A DNA stretch of 64,000 nt from Nonomuraea montanisoli (GCF_013363975.1 NZ_JABWGN010000009.1:413195-477194), one strand, 5' to 3'. Positions 24,797-33,515 are shown, counted from the first letter of the stretch. Notes: generated by a model from the sequence alone, not told the origin. Translations and numbers: made by a program.

Positions 24797-25740
24797 CCGC
24801 CGCGATCCTGCTGGCCGTCTACGTGGTCGTGCTGGCCGGGATGGGGCCGGGGGTGCTGCGGCGGGTCTCGTGGGTGGAGCGAGCGCCGCGGCTGGGCATC
24901 ATGGCCTGGCGGTCGCTGACGGCCGCGGTGGTCGGCGCGGTGATGGCGGCCGGGGTGGCGGTGGTGCTGCCCGCCAGCCCGTGGGGGGCCGATCTGGCCC
25001 ATGGGCTGCACGCGTGCCCGGTGATGTTGCGTGACGCCTACGCCATCCCGCCGGGCATGCCGGCCGTCATCGCCTCTGTCGCGGCCGCCCTGCTGGCCTG
25101 CGCGGCGGTCATGGCGCGGCTGATCCACGGCGTCGGCGCGGAACTGGTCCGGGACCGGCGCGAGCGGCGACGGCACCTGGCCGTGCTGCGCATGGTCGCA
25201 CACCGCGACGAGCGGCTCGGCGTCCTGGTGATCGACCACGACGCGGCCATCGCCTACTGCCTGCCCGGCCGTGCCGGCCCCATCGTGCTGAGCACGTCGG
25301 CGCTGGCCGCCCTGGACGATCGGCGGCTGGCGGCGGTGCTCGCCCACGAACGGGCACACCTTCGCAGCCACCACCACCAGTTCACCGCCGTCGCCCGAGG
25401 GCTCAGGCGTGCGTTCCCGTTCGTCGCCCTGTTCGCCACCGCCGAACAGGAGATCGACCGGTTGACCGAACTGGCCGCCGACGACGCCGCCGTCCGCGTG
25501 TCCGACCGGCTGACGGTCGCCGACGCCCTGCTCACTCTGGCCCTCGACCACAGCACGCCGACACCCGCGGTGGCGGCCGCCGGCCGTCGCACCGGCCAAC
25601 GGGTACGCCGGCTGCTGGCGCGCACGCCACCGCTGCGCGCGATCGCCTCGCTGACCATCGGGGTGCTGGCCCGGGCGGCGATCGCGGCGCCCCTCGCCGT
25701 CGCGGCCCTGCCGGCCCTGTTGGTCATCATCCTGGATTGA
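24793..25740 (+). CDS. M56 (BlaR1-like) membrane metallopeptidase
   Basis: A 315-residue membrane protein. Hydrophobic helices flank a cytoplasmic zinc protease with HERAH (HExxH) in VLAHERAHLRSHHHQF (about 192-207) and a later Glu-containing segment EIDRLTELAADDAAV supplying the third ligand. It lacks the extracellular penicillin-binding sensor of true BlaR1, as usual in actinobacteria. It is translationally coupled to the BlaI-type regulator, its likely target. Confidence 0.88.
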   Translation: MTAAILLAVYVVVLAGMGPGVLRRVSWVERAPRLGIMAWRSLTAAVVGAVMAAGVAVVLPASPWGADLAHGLHACPVMLRDAYAIPPGMPAVIASVAAALLACAAVMARLIHGVGAELVRDRRERRRHLAVLRMVAHRDERLGVLVIDHDAAIAYCLPGRAGPIVLSTSALAALDDRRLAAVLAHERAHLRSHHHQFTAVARGLRRAFPFVALFATAEQEIDRLTELAADDAAVRVSDRLTVADALLTLALDHSTPTPAVAAAGRRTGQRVRRLLARTPPLRAIASLTIGVLARAAIAAPLAVAALPALLVIILD

Positions 25741-26106
25741 TGCACTATGTGCTGATCAGGCGGCTATGAACTAAGATGGTTAGGCGTAACCAAGGTGCTT
25801 GGCGTGCGTTCGGGGGAAGCGCCAGATGCCCAGGGCACGAGCTGACCAGGTTCAGCGCGACCTGACGCCGGCGCACGCACACAACCGCCGCGGCGGCGGC
25901 ACTGTCTGAGACCCGTAGTCGGACCCGCCGCCGCGGTGCTCGTCCCGACGGGACGCGGTCATGGCCCCGCGCTCGCCCCCCGCGAGCGCTCGGCCGCCCA
26001 CCGTCGGCAGCGGCATGACAGAGGCCTCCGGGCTCTCCCTCGAGGGCTCGGAGGCCCATCTGCTGTGTTCGTCGACTCTGCGACTAGGGCTTCTGGCGGG
26101 GTCGGT
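25741..26106. other. Gene-poor stretch with several hairpins
   Basis: No convincing gene is seen. The stretch has GGTTA-GGCG-TAACC at 25778-25791 running directly into CCAAG-GTG-CTTGG at 25790-25802, GC-repeat blocks near 25890-25945, and the long hairpin at 26023-26056. The open frames on either strand are low-complexity and lack ribosome sites. It could hold a non-coding RNA or just the ends of two convergent transcripts. Confidence 0.4.
26023..26056. terminator. Strong hairpin between convergent transcripts
   Basis: GGCCTCCG (26023-26030) pairs perfectly with CGGAGGCC (26049-26056), and the loop itself contains the palindrome CCCTCGAGGG. It lies 50 bases beyond the Trp-rich peptide stop on the minus strand and about 280 bases beyond the M56 gene on the plus strand. 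There is no T-tract, as is usual in this GC range. Confidence 0.5.
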
Positions 26107-26238
26107 CTACCACCACCAGCCGCCTCCGCCGCCCCAGCCGCCGCCCCACCAGCGGCGGCCGCAGCCGCCGCCCCACCAGCGGCGACGGCGCCACCATGGG
26201 TTCTGCTGGAAGCCGACCTGAGACACATACCTAGCCAT
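26107..26238 (-). CDS. 43-residue Trp/Gly/Arg-rich peptide of unknown function
   Basis: The ATG at 26238 is preceded by GGGGGAGG six bases upstream, an excellent ribosome site. The product starts MARYVSQVGFQQNP and then consists only of Trp, Arg and Gly plus one Cys: a WWRRRRWW block, GGGCGRRWW, then a glycine run ending in WWW before TAG. Counts are 10 Trp, 13 Gly and 7 Arg in 43 residues. It has no signal peptide and a strong positive charge. I do not recognise a family. It lies 164 bases downstream of the lanthipeptide ABC exporter on the same strand. A precursor peptide, a cationic membrane-active peptide or a nucleic-acid-binding peptide are all possible. Confidence 0.6.
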   Translation of the reverse strand: MARYVSQVGFQQNPWWRRRRWWGGGCGRRWWGGGWGGGGGWWW

Positions 26239-26402
26239 GATTCCTCCCCCGTGGGCTAGGCAACCCAAATTCGAACATTACTCTCATTCGGGGACAAATG
26301 GTGATGTCTGTGCGCATCTATGACACTCAGCGTTCCGACTTCTTCCTCCGCGATGATCCGCGCTTGACGAACGCGGGAAGCGCCGAGCGCGGATGACAGG
26401 GG

Positions 26403-28184
26403 CTATGCGGCGCCGGTCTGAGCGCGGACCATCCGCGCGTACCACCCGTGCCGGTCGCCGAGCAGGTCGAGGCGATCTCCGTGTTCCGCCACCCGGCCCT
26501 GGTCCAGGGCCACGACGGTGTCGAAGGACTCGAGCACGCCGAACCTGTGGGTGATCATCACCGTCGTCCGTCCCGCCCGCTCGGCCAGGATCGCCTCGAC
26601 GACCTCCAGCTCGGTCATCGGGTCGAGCGCGGACGTGGCCTCGTCGAGGACCAGCACTGACGCGCCGGCCAGGAGCGCGCGAGCCAGGGCGATGCGCTGC
26701 CGCTCGCCGCCGGACAGCAGCGCCCCCCGCTCTCCCACCAGCGAGTCGTAGCCGTCCGGGAGTGCCATGATCCGCTCGTGGACGTGGGTGAGCCGGCAGG
26801 CGCGCACGAGATCGTCCGCGGTGGCGTCGGGGGCGGCGTATCGGAGGTTGTCGGCGATCGACCCCTGGAAGAGGAAGGGCTCCTGCGTGGCGATGCAGAC
26901 CCGCCCGGGCGACGGACGGCCGATCGTCGCCCCGTCGATGCGGACCGACCCCTCGGTGGGCGTGTGCAGGCCGGCGAGCAGGTGGCCGAGTGTCGTCTTG
27001 CCCGAGCCGCTCGGGCCGACGACCAGCGTGGTGGATCCGGCCGGGAGGGTGAGGCTCACGCCGTCCAACGCGGGACGGTCCCGCTCCCCTGCGGCGTACC
27101 GGAACGTGGCCTCACGGACGGCGAGCGCGCCGGGCCCGGGGACGGGATCCGGCCGTGGATCAGGCCCGGGCTCCAGCTCGGGCGCGGGCTCCATGTCGAG
27201 GTAGTCGAAGACCCGCTCGAAGGCTCCCTGGGCGGAGCGGAACTCGGTGGAGATGTGCAGGAGTTGCCACAGGGGCTGGTAGAGCCTGGCCTGCAGCACG
27301 GTGAAGGCGACCAGCGTGCCCGGGGTGATCCCGTCGGACAGTCCCGCCGCCACGAACACCAGATAGGGGGTCAGCACGAAGAAGACGTGTCCCGCGCTCA
27401 GCACCCCCTGGGCCACCAGTCCGGAGCGTACGCCGAGCCGGATCAGCCGCCGGCTTTCCGCGGCGAACCGGCCGGCCTCGTCCGCGCTTCTGCCGTGGAC
27501 CCTGGCCAGGATGACGGCGCCCAGGCACAGCCGCTCAGCCACGATGGCCGACAGTTGCGCGCGAGAGTGCTGGCTCACCTCCGACAGGTTCTTGAGCGCT
27601 CGCCCGGAGCGGGAGGCCACCCAGACGACGATCGGCGTGAGAACCAGGGCGGCGCCCGCGAGCGGGGGTGAAAGCGCCACCATCGCGCCGGCGGCGGCCA
27701 CGAATCCGATGACGCCGGACAGCGTGCTGGGCAGCGTGTCCTTGACGGCGTGCTCGATCTGAGTGGTGTCGTTGGCCAGCCGCGACTGGATCTCGCCGCC
27801 TCGTGTCGCGGCGAAGAAGGCCAGCGACATGCGCTGGAGGCGGCCGAACAGCTCCACGCGCAGCGCGTGCACCACCTGCTGCGCGACGCGGGCCGACACC
27901 CACGTCTGGCCGAGGTCCACGACGCCCACCACGCAGGCGGTGGCCAGCGCCAGGCCGGCGATCAGCGCGAGAAGCGGCAGGTCGGGGCCGCCCGCACCGA
28001 ACAGCGCCCGGTCGAAGACCAGTTGGGTCAGCAACGGGACGGCGGCGTTCAGCGCGGAGTAGGCCACGACGAGCAGGACGACGACGCAGATGGCGAGCCG
28101 GTGCGGCATGAACAGCCGCACGACCCTGCGCCAGGTTCCGGACGCGGGAGGCTTCTCCGGAGCGAAGAGGGGACGATCGTGCAC
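26403..28184 (-). CDS. ABC exporter (fused membrane and ATPase domains) of the lanthipeptide locus
   Basis: A 593-residue half-transporter. Six membrane helices span about 25-300. The ATPase domain has Walker A VGPSGSGKTT (about 389-398), signature LLSGGERQRIALARALLAGASVLVLDEATSALD (about 495-527) and H-loop ITHRFGV. No C39 peptidase domain precedes the membrane part, so it would export peptide without cutting a leader. GTG at 28184 is the start. It follows the precursor gene after a strong hairpin, and export of the lanthipeptide is inferred from position. Confidence 0.88.
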   Translation of the reverse strand: MHDRPLFAPEKPPASGTWRRVVRLFMPHRLAICVVVLLVVAYSALNAAVPLLTQLVFDRALFGAGGPDLPLLALIAGLALATACVVGVVDLGQTWVSARVAQQVVHALRVELFGRLQRMSLAFFAATRGGEIQSRLANDTTQIEHAVKDTLPSTLSGVIGFVAAAGAMVALSPPLAGAALVLTPIVVWVASRSGRALKNLSEVSQHSRAQLSAIVAERLCLGAVILARVHGRSADEAGRFAAESRRLIRLGVRSGLVAQGVLSAGHVFFVLTPYLVFVAAGLSDGITPGTLVAFTVLQARLYQPLWQLLHISTEFRSAQGAFERVFDYLDMEPAPELEPGPDPRPDPVPGPGALAVREATFRYAAGERDRPALDGVSLTLPAGSTTLVVGPSGSGKTTLGHLLAGLHTPTEGSVRIDGATIGRPSPGRVCIATQEPFLFQGSIADNLRYAAPDATADDLVRACRLTHVHERIMALPDGYDSLVGERGALLSGGERQRIALARALLAGASVLVLDEATSALDPMTELEVVEAILAERAGRTTVMITHRFGVLESFDTVVALDQGRVAEHGDRLDLLGDRHGWYARMVRAQTGAA

Positions 28185-28249
28185 GGGCCGGGCCTGTCCT
28201 TGTCTGCTGTCGAACGCCTGGTGATCGAACGCTTGGTCATCGAACAGAG

Positions 28250-28279
28250 CCCCGCCCGCCCGTGTCCGGGCGGGCGGGG
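28250..28279 (-). terminator. Perfect 13-bp GC hairpin between precursor and exporter genes
   Basis: CCCCGCCCGCCCG (28250-28262) pairs without mismatch with CGGGCGGGCGGGG (28267-28279) around a 4-base loop, 8 bases after the precursor stop. It probably acts as a partial terminator or mRNA stabiliser so that precursor message exceeds exporter message. Just beyond it, CGAACGCCTGGTGAT-type 15-base units repeat near 28211-28245. Confidence 0.8.
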
Positions 28280-28286
28280 TCGGCTG

Positions 28287-28397
28287 TCAGTTGTCGGTGC
28301 AGCCGAAGTGCTTGATGCAGTTGGTCAGCCGGAGCGCCTCGTGGGCGCCGGGCTCGAGCTCCTGGAGCGCCTGCAGGTCCTCAACGTCGAAGGACAT
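28287..28397 (-). CDS. Lanthipeptide precursor peptide
   Basis: A 36-residue peptide with a very strong AAGGAGGTG ribosome site. The acidic helical leader (FDVEDLQALQELEPGAHEAL) has a DLQ motif of the kind that LanKC/LanL enzymes bind. The presumed core is near LTNCIKHFGCTDN. It holds two Thr (T25, T34) and two Cys (C27, C33), so one or two methyllanthionine rings are possible. It lacks the Ser-x-x-Ser-x-Cys pattern of labionin peptides. It lies 51 bases after the lanL gene and before the exporter. Too short for most ORF callers; the identity rests on context, leader and Cys/Thr content. Confidence 0.82.
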   Translation of the reverse strand: MSFDVEDLQALQELEPGAHEALRLTNCIKHFGCTDN

Positions 28398-28448
28398 GGT
28401 CGTTCACCTCCTTGTGAATGCCGGGGCCGCCTGTGGCGCGGCCGTCTG

Positions 28449-31112
28449 TCATCGCCGTCCCGCTACGGGAGCGGCGAGCCTGGGGGCCTCCTCCGGCATC
28501 CACAACCGGGCGGACCGGTCGCGAAGCCGGAGGAGGAAGGCGACGATCCCCGCCGTGCCGGCGAGAAAGGTCGGCGGGAAGTCTCCCTGGGATCCGGGGA
28601 CGAGCAGGCGGCCGCGACGATCGGCCGCGCGGATCTCCAGGCATCCGGCCAGGTCCCGCGCCCACCGCTGGTAGCGGTCGTCACCGGTGAGATCGGCCAT
28701 GTCGAGCAGGAACTCGCCGTCGCCGGGCAGTCCGTGGCACGGCACCGGCCCCGACTGCCATCGGGTGCGGTGCACGGCCGCCGCGGCCTTGCGCGCCAGG
28801 TCCAGCGCGGGCGGGTCGCCGGTGGCGCGCCAGTACCTCACGAGGAACGAGCCGATCCCGGAGGAGCCGCTGCACCAGTACGGCCGGCGCGGGCGCACGG
28901 TCGACAGGTCGCCGCGCTGCGTCGGCCACCAGGCGGTGTCGCCGTCCACTTCGGCGTGTTCGTAGAGGGCGCGAGCGATCTCGTGGACGGTCGCCGTCCA
29001 GTCCGGCCGGTGGAGGGCCAGGCCCGCGTGGAGCAACGCGGTCCCGATGCCGGCGATGCCGTGCGCGAAACCGAAGTGGTTGGCCCCGGCCAGGCCCGAG
29101 TCGTAGGTCTGCGGCGTCGGCCACTGCGGGTGGCCGTCGCTGTACGACCGCGCCTGATGCAGGTTCTGGAAGGTCTCGGCGGCCCGGTCCCGCAGCGCGG
29201 GATCTCCCGAGGCCAGTGCGATGTGCAGGAGCGTCATGCCGCATCCGGCCAGGCCGTGCGTCACGTCGGAGCTGGGGTGGTCGGTGGGCAGCCGCCGCGC
29301 TGTGCGCACCGCGAACCGTGCCAGCTCGGCGTCGCCCATGGCCGTCGCCGCGTCGTACAGCGCCCACACCGCGCCGGAGCGCCCGAAGTACAGGCCGGGC
29401 GGCCAGACGTCCTCGGCCGCCAGCCGCCGCCTCAACCAGCGGGCGAGTTCCGCGGTTGCCGGCGCGTGCGGTTCGGCCCGCGTCAGGACGCCGAGGATTC
29501 CCGCCGCGCCGCCGTTGACCGAGCACGGGTCGGCTTCGATGCCGTCGGCGGCGTTGGGCCACGGCGACGGGGCGTCCTCGCTCGTGTCCATCGTCTCCAC
29601 CAGGTGCGCGATCCCGTCGTCGATCAGGCGGCCGACCCGCCGCGGTGGCCGGGTCCGGTGGTGGGGGGCGGCCCGCTCCGGGGCGGGCGCGGCGAGGAAG
29701 CGGAGGCAGCTGTCCAGTGACCAGCGCCGCTCCGGTTCCGTCGCCAGCAGTCCTTCCACGAGCGGTCGCAGCAGGGCGAGCGTGGGGTTGGCCGCTGCGA
29801 CCGCTGCCACCCTGGCCGCCGGGTCGGGGCCCGGCGGGTCCAGGTGGGCGCCGACCGCGAGGAAGTACACGATCGCGCCGAGGCTGTAGAGGTCGGCGGC
29901 CGCGTGGGGGGCGGGCCGGAACTCCCCCGTGTGGCCCGCCAGCTCCGGGGCGAGGTAGCCCGGAGTCCCGCCCACCATGACGGTGGTGCCCGGCACGGCC
30001 GCGTGCTCCAGGTCGATGAGCCGTAGTTCGCCGCCGGGCGAGAGCATCACGTTGTTCGGCGACAGGTCACCGAACACGTAGCCTCGGCCGTGCAGCGTCT
30101 CCAGCAACGCGGTCAGGCGGCTGATGACGGGCAGGACCTGCGCCGCCGCGCCGCCGAACCCGTCCTCGCCCAGCGGTCCGGCGTTCTCGTCCGACCAGCG
30201 CTGCAGCGTGATCCCCGGGACGAACTCCTCGACGAGGAAGGTGTGGCCGCCCTGCTCGAAGAAGTCCACCACGGCCGGCGTGATCCCGGCCGTGGCGAGG
30301 TCTTCCAGGCAGGAACGTTCGGCCGCGATCCGGTCGCGCGCGTCGCGGCCGCTCAGATCGGCGCACGCGTGCCGACGCCCCTCTTTGACGACGACGTCGT
30401 GGCCGGTGGTGGTGTCCTCGGCGAGGTAGACGCCGCCGCGGTTCGCATGCCGTACGGCTTTGCGGACGATGAACCGGTCATTGAGCATCACCGCGGCCGC
30501 CCGCGGGCGGGCGGCCGCCGGAGCCTCGAACGGGCAGGTCGCGCACGGCGGCGGGGAGAAACTCGGCCGCCGTTCGTCGGGAACGAGCCGGCCCTGCGGC
30601 GAACGCAGCCGAATCTCGTAGAACCCGTCGTTGCCGAGCACGCGGTGCCCGCTGAAGGCGCCGTAGCGGTAGTGGACGATCCCGCCCGTCCGGTACGGAC
30701 GGTCGGAAAGGATCACCGGGCCGGGAAGTCCCCGGGTGACGTCGTCGAGCAGGGCGGCCAGGCGCACCGACTCGGCGTCGTCGAGGGGATAGACGGTGAT
30801 GAACTTCCCGGCCTGCGCACGGCTGCAGTGCGGTTCGAGGAGTTTCCAGTAGTCGCTCAGCCGGGCGGGGAACTTGAAAGCGCAACGGGCCTCGGTGAGT
30901 ACTCGCGAGACGCGGGCGAGCGCCAGCGGGGCGGAGAGCATCGTCGCCGAGACGTGCAGCTTCCATCCCTGGTCGGGCATCGGGTAGGCGTCGGGGGTGA
31001 CCTTGCACCAGAAATCTTCCTCGGCGATGGACCAGTCCCGCGCGCCCGCGCGCCCGATTGCGGCGGACACGATGTCGCGCAGAATGTCCGGGTCTTCCGA
31101 ACGCATGCCCAC
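28449..31112 (-). CDS. Class IV-type lanthipeptide synthetase (LanL-like)
   Basis: An 887-residue protein in the three-domain layout of class III/IV synthetases. An N-terminal lyase-like region (about 1-200, WKLHVSATMLSAPLALARVSRVL) is followed by a Ser/Thr kinase-like domain (about 208-470; VVVKEGRR lysine, YVFGDLSPNNVML catalytic loop, LIDLEHA metal loop). A LanC-like cyclase (about 495-880) ends the protein. The cyclase keeps the zinc ligands: Cys in YWCSGSSG (about 743) and Cys-His in PCHGLPG (about 790), plus AHGIAGIG. Retained zinc ligands point to class IV (LanL) rather than class III (LanKC). It phosphorylates, eliminates and cyclises Ser/Thr-Cys in the precursor encoded just downstream. 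GTG 31112 or ATG 31106 are both possible starts. Confidence 0.9.
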   Translation of the reverse strand: MGMRSEDPDILRDIVSAAIGRAGARDWSIAEEDFWCKVTPDAYPMPDQGWKLHVSATMLSAPLALARVSRVLTEARCAFKFPARLSDYWKLLEPHCSRAQAGKFITVYPLDDAESVRLAALLDDVTRGLPGPVILSDRPYRTGGIVHYRYGAFSGHRVLGNDGFYEIRLRSPQGRLVPDERRPSFSPPPCATCPFEAPAAARPRAAAVMLNDRFIVRKAVRHANRGGVYLAEDTTTGHDVVVKEGRRHACADLSGRDARDRIAAERSCLEDLATAGITPAVVDFFEQGGHTFLVEEFVPGITLQRWSDENAGPLGEDGFGGAAAQVLPVISRLTALLETLHGRGYVFGDLSPNNVMLSPGGELRLIDLEHAAVPGTTVMVGGTPGYLAPELAGHTGEFRPAPHAAADLYSLGAIVYFLAVGAHLDPPGPDPAARVAAVAAANPTLALLRPLVEGLLATEPERRWSLDSCLRFLAAPAPERAAPHHRTRPPRRVGRLIDDGIAHLVETMDTSEDAPSPWPNAADGIEADPCSVNGGAAGILGVLTRAEPHAPATAELARWLRRRLAAEDVWPPGLYFGRSGAVWALYDAATAMGDAELARFAVRTARRLPTDHPSSDVTHGLAGCGMTLLHIALASGDPALRDRAAETFQNLHQARSYSDGHPQWPTPQTYDSGLAGANHFGFAHGIAGIGTALLHAGLALHRPDWTATVHEIARALYEHAEVDGDTAWWPTQRGDLSTVRPRRPYWCSGSSGIGSFLVRYWRATGDPPALDLARKAAAAVHRTRWQSGPVPCHGLPGDGEFLLDMADLTGDDRYQRWARDLAGCLEIRAADRRGRLLVPGSQGDFPPTFLAGTAGIVAFLLRLRDRSARLWMPEEAPRLAAPVAGRR

Positions 31113-31352
31113 GTGAACCCGCTTCCGCTCGGCGCCGCTTTCCTGTGGAAACGAGAGTCGCGAAGCGCTCTTGCAGATGAATGGGAAACGAATTGAATGC
31201 GAGGTGAAAGCTGGTTTCCCGGCCGGGGGAGGGTGCCGCCACCTTTATCGGTCGCATTTCTTCGCTTTTTTGTTTCGTCCGTTGAATGGTTCGGCAAGCG
31301 TGGAACGCACTCGATGGTGGCGGCGAGAAGCGAGGGCGGGCGTAGGGGGGCG
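31113..31352. promoter_or_regulatory. AT-richer region upstream of the lanthipeptide operon
   Basis: This 240-base gap is clearly richer in A and T than its surroundings, with an A-run on the minus strand near 31266-31272. It must contain the promoter of lanL. I cannot assign a sigma-factor class with confidence, and I see no palindromic operator. An ATG-started frame on the minus strand at 31257 runs into lanL out of frame and is not supported. Confidence 0.45.
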
Positions 31353-31760
31353 TCAGCCCAGGAGGGCGTAGACCGTGGAGGCTCGGGCCGCGGTTTCTCC
31401 GCTGCTCTCGTCGTTGAGGGCGACGTCGGCGAAGGCCATCCGACGGCCCAGCTTCGTGACGACGGCTTCGATCAGGACGTCGCTGCCCGTCACTGCCCGC
31501 TGGAACGTCGTGGACTGCTGCACCGTGGTCATCGGCCCGTACGCGCCCCGCGCCGCCGCTATGGCGATGACTGTGGCCGTGTCCGCGGCCGCCATCATCG
31601 CCTGACCGGACAGCGCGCCTCCTTCCCTGGCCAGTTGCTGCGACCAGGGCATCCGGAGAATGGCGCGGTCGTCTGCCACGGCCTCCACGGTCAGTCCGAG
31701 CGACAGAACCCAGGGGGCGAAGTTGGCGGTGAGGATCTTGCCCGCTTCTGCTGTGGTCAT
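31353..31760 (-). CDS. Hotdog-fold thioesterase (PaaI-like)
   Basis: The 135-residue protein has the hotdog pattern of acyl-CoA thioesterases: NFAPWVLSLGLTVEAVADDRAILRMPWSQQLAREGGALSGQAMMAAADTA, where the Gly-rich GGALSGQAMMAAAD helix holds the usual catalytic-region Asp, followed by TTVQQSTTFQRAV. ATG at 31760 is preferred; an upstream GTG is possible. Substrate is unknown. It stands alone, 240 bases from the lanL start. Confidence 0.8.
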   Translation of the reverse strand: MTTAEAGKILTANFAPWVLSLGLTVEAVADDRAILRMPWSQQLAREGGALSGQAMMAAADTATVIAIAAARGAYGPMTTVQQSTTFQRAVTGSDVLIEAVVTKLGRRMAFADVALNDESSGETAARASTVYALLG

Positions 31761-31855
31761 CGTCACGCGCTCATTATGTCCGTACGACCAGCCCGAAGCA
31801 GGGGCCACGAGCAGATCAAGCCGCCCGCGATCGGAGCCTGTCCTGGCGCTCGCCT

Positions 31856-32170
31856 TCAGCGCCAGGACCTGATCTCCTCGGCCAACCCCGCAAGGGACTC
31901 GACCGGGTGCTCGACCTCCGCCCAGGGCGGCGTGAGGTCGGTGGACTCGAACCGGGGCAGGACACCTCGACGGCGGCCCGCATCACGTGTGCCGCCGTCT
32001 CCGCTGGGATCTCTCCCAAGTCCCGGTGATGCGCTCCCGGGACGACCAGCGTGTGACCCCTGGTGGCCTGGGCGAGGTTGAGGAAGGCGATGGCGTGCTC
32101 GTCCTCGTGGATGGTCTGCGAGGGCTCGGTGGTGTCCGCCCACCTCGCGAAAGGCCCTCGCCGCCGGCCG
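31856..32170 (-). pseudogene. Broken HIT-family protein gene
   Basis: One frame gives GPFARWADTTEPSQTIHEDEHAIAFLNLAQATRGHTLVVPGAHHRDLGEI...AHVMRAAV, the N-terminal two-thirds of a HIT hydrolase. A second frame then gives LPRFESTDLTPPWAEVEHPVESLAGLAEEIRSWR and a stop, a typical HIT C terminus. The central part with the HxHxHxx catalytic triad is missing at the junction near 31950-31975. A deletion with frame change is the simplest explanation. Confidence 0.75.
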
Positions 32171-32289
32171 TCGTACGACACGCGCAACCGCACGGCGCCG
32201 ACCCTGCGATCGACTTCGACGTGCTCGATCCACCGTCTGATGTCAGGCTGAGTACGTTCGAGTCGGTCCTTTGCGCCGTGGAGGTTCGG

Positions 32290-33353
32290 GTGCGTGCAGG
32301 CGTCGTGGTCACCGCGTGCCCCGGTGTGGAGGATCTCGCCGTGCAGGCCGAGGAGTTGGGCCTGCACAGTTTCTGGGTGAACGACAGCCCGATGGTCCAC
32401 GGCGACCCCTTCGTCGCCCTGGGACTGTGTGCGAAGGCGACCAGCCGCATCAGGCTCGGCATCGGCGTGACCTCACCGGCGCTGCGCTCGGCGCCGGCCG
32501 CCGCGAGCGGGTTCGCCAGCCTCAACGCCCTGGCGCCGGGCCGGATCATCTGCGGCGTCGGCACCGGGAACACCGCCCGGCGCACGCTGGGCATGCGGCC
32601 GGCCACGACGGCCATGATGGAGAACTTCACCGCCGCGCTGCAGGACCTGTGCGCCGGACGCACCATCGAGTACCGGGAAGGTGACCGGGTCCGCGACGTC
32701 CGGTTCCTGCACACCGGGTCGCAGGTGAACACGGCCGACCCGGTCGAGTTCGTCGTGGCCGCGCTGCTCGGGCCGAAGGCGGCCGCCGCCGCGGCACCGG
32801 CCTGATCTCTTTCGGCCTGCTGGACCCCACCGCCTGGCACGCACTGCACGAGGCCCGCCGCCGGGCCGCCGACGGCACGCCGCGCGCCCCCGGCTCCCGC
32901 ACGGACTCCTACCTGGTCACCGCGCTGCACATACTCGACGAGGACGAGGACGAGGACCCCCACGGAGACGCGGCCCGTGACGCGACCGGTCATGTCGTCC
33001 TGTCGCTGCTGGCCTTCGCCGCCGACACCGCCGGCGACGCGCGCGCCTTCGCCGAGCAGCTCGGCCCCGAGGAGCGCGAGGCGGTGCGGCGGCTTCTCGA
33101 CCGGCGCGGCACCACCGCCACCGCGCCCGACCGGCACACCAAGCTCTACCCCGACTACCTCGGACGCATCGCGCCGGAGGACCGGGACCTGATCCTGCCC
33201 TCGCTGATGAACACCGTGGCCCTGGTCGGCACCTGCGACGACCTTCGCGCCCGCATCGCCACCCTGGAACAGGCCGGTATCGACGAGCTGCTCATCCAGC
33301 CGGTGATCGACCCACCCTCCGAGATGGCCAGGTTCGCGAGACTCCTCACCTGA
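32290..33353 (+). pseudogene. Frameshifted LLM-class flavin-dependent oxidoreductase gene
   Basis: From GTG 32290 (GGAGG upstream) one frame reads a luciferase-like monooxygenase: VEDLAVQAEELGLHSFWVNDSPM, ATSRIRLGIGVTSPALRSAPAAASGFASLNALAPGR, IICGVGTGN. It stops at 32805 after ALLGPKAAAAA. A second frame continues GTGLISFGLLDPTAWHALHEARRRA and ends properly at 33353 (DELLIQPVIDPPSEMARFARLLT). The break sits in a GCC-repeat near 32785-32800. It is either a true frameshift or a sequencing error in a GC-rich run. Intact homologues are F420- or FMN-dependent. Confidence 0.8.
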
Positions 33354-33515
33354 GCGGACCCGTCGGCCGCACGCCCGCGGTTCACCGACAACGAGGCCGA
33401 CGACGAAGCGGCACCGCCGGGGAGTCGGCCGCGTCCGCTCGGCGGCCACCGGCCCGACCTCACGACCGCGACGGCGCACCTCGGCGACGCCCGCACCCAG
33501 GAGGCCTTCGCCACG

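Noticed and set aside
25936..26259. Plus-strand frames with a Pro/His-rich product across the Trp-rich peptide gene
   Set aside because: They lack ribosome sites; the minus-strand 43-residue frame has a strong one, so the Pro/His runs are its complement.
30478..31257. 259-residue minus-strand frame starting MRPIKVAAPSPG
   Set aside because: It overlaps lanL out of frame for most of its length and becomes Arg-rich shadow sequence.
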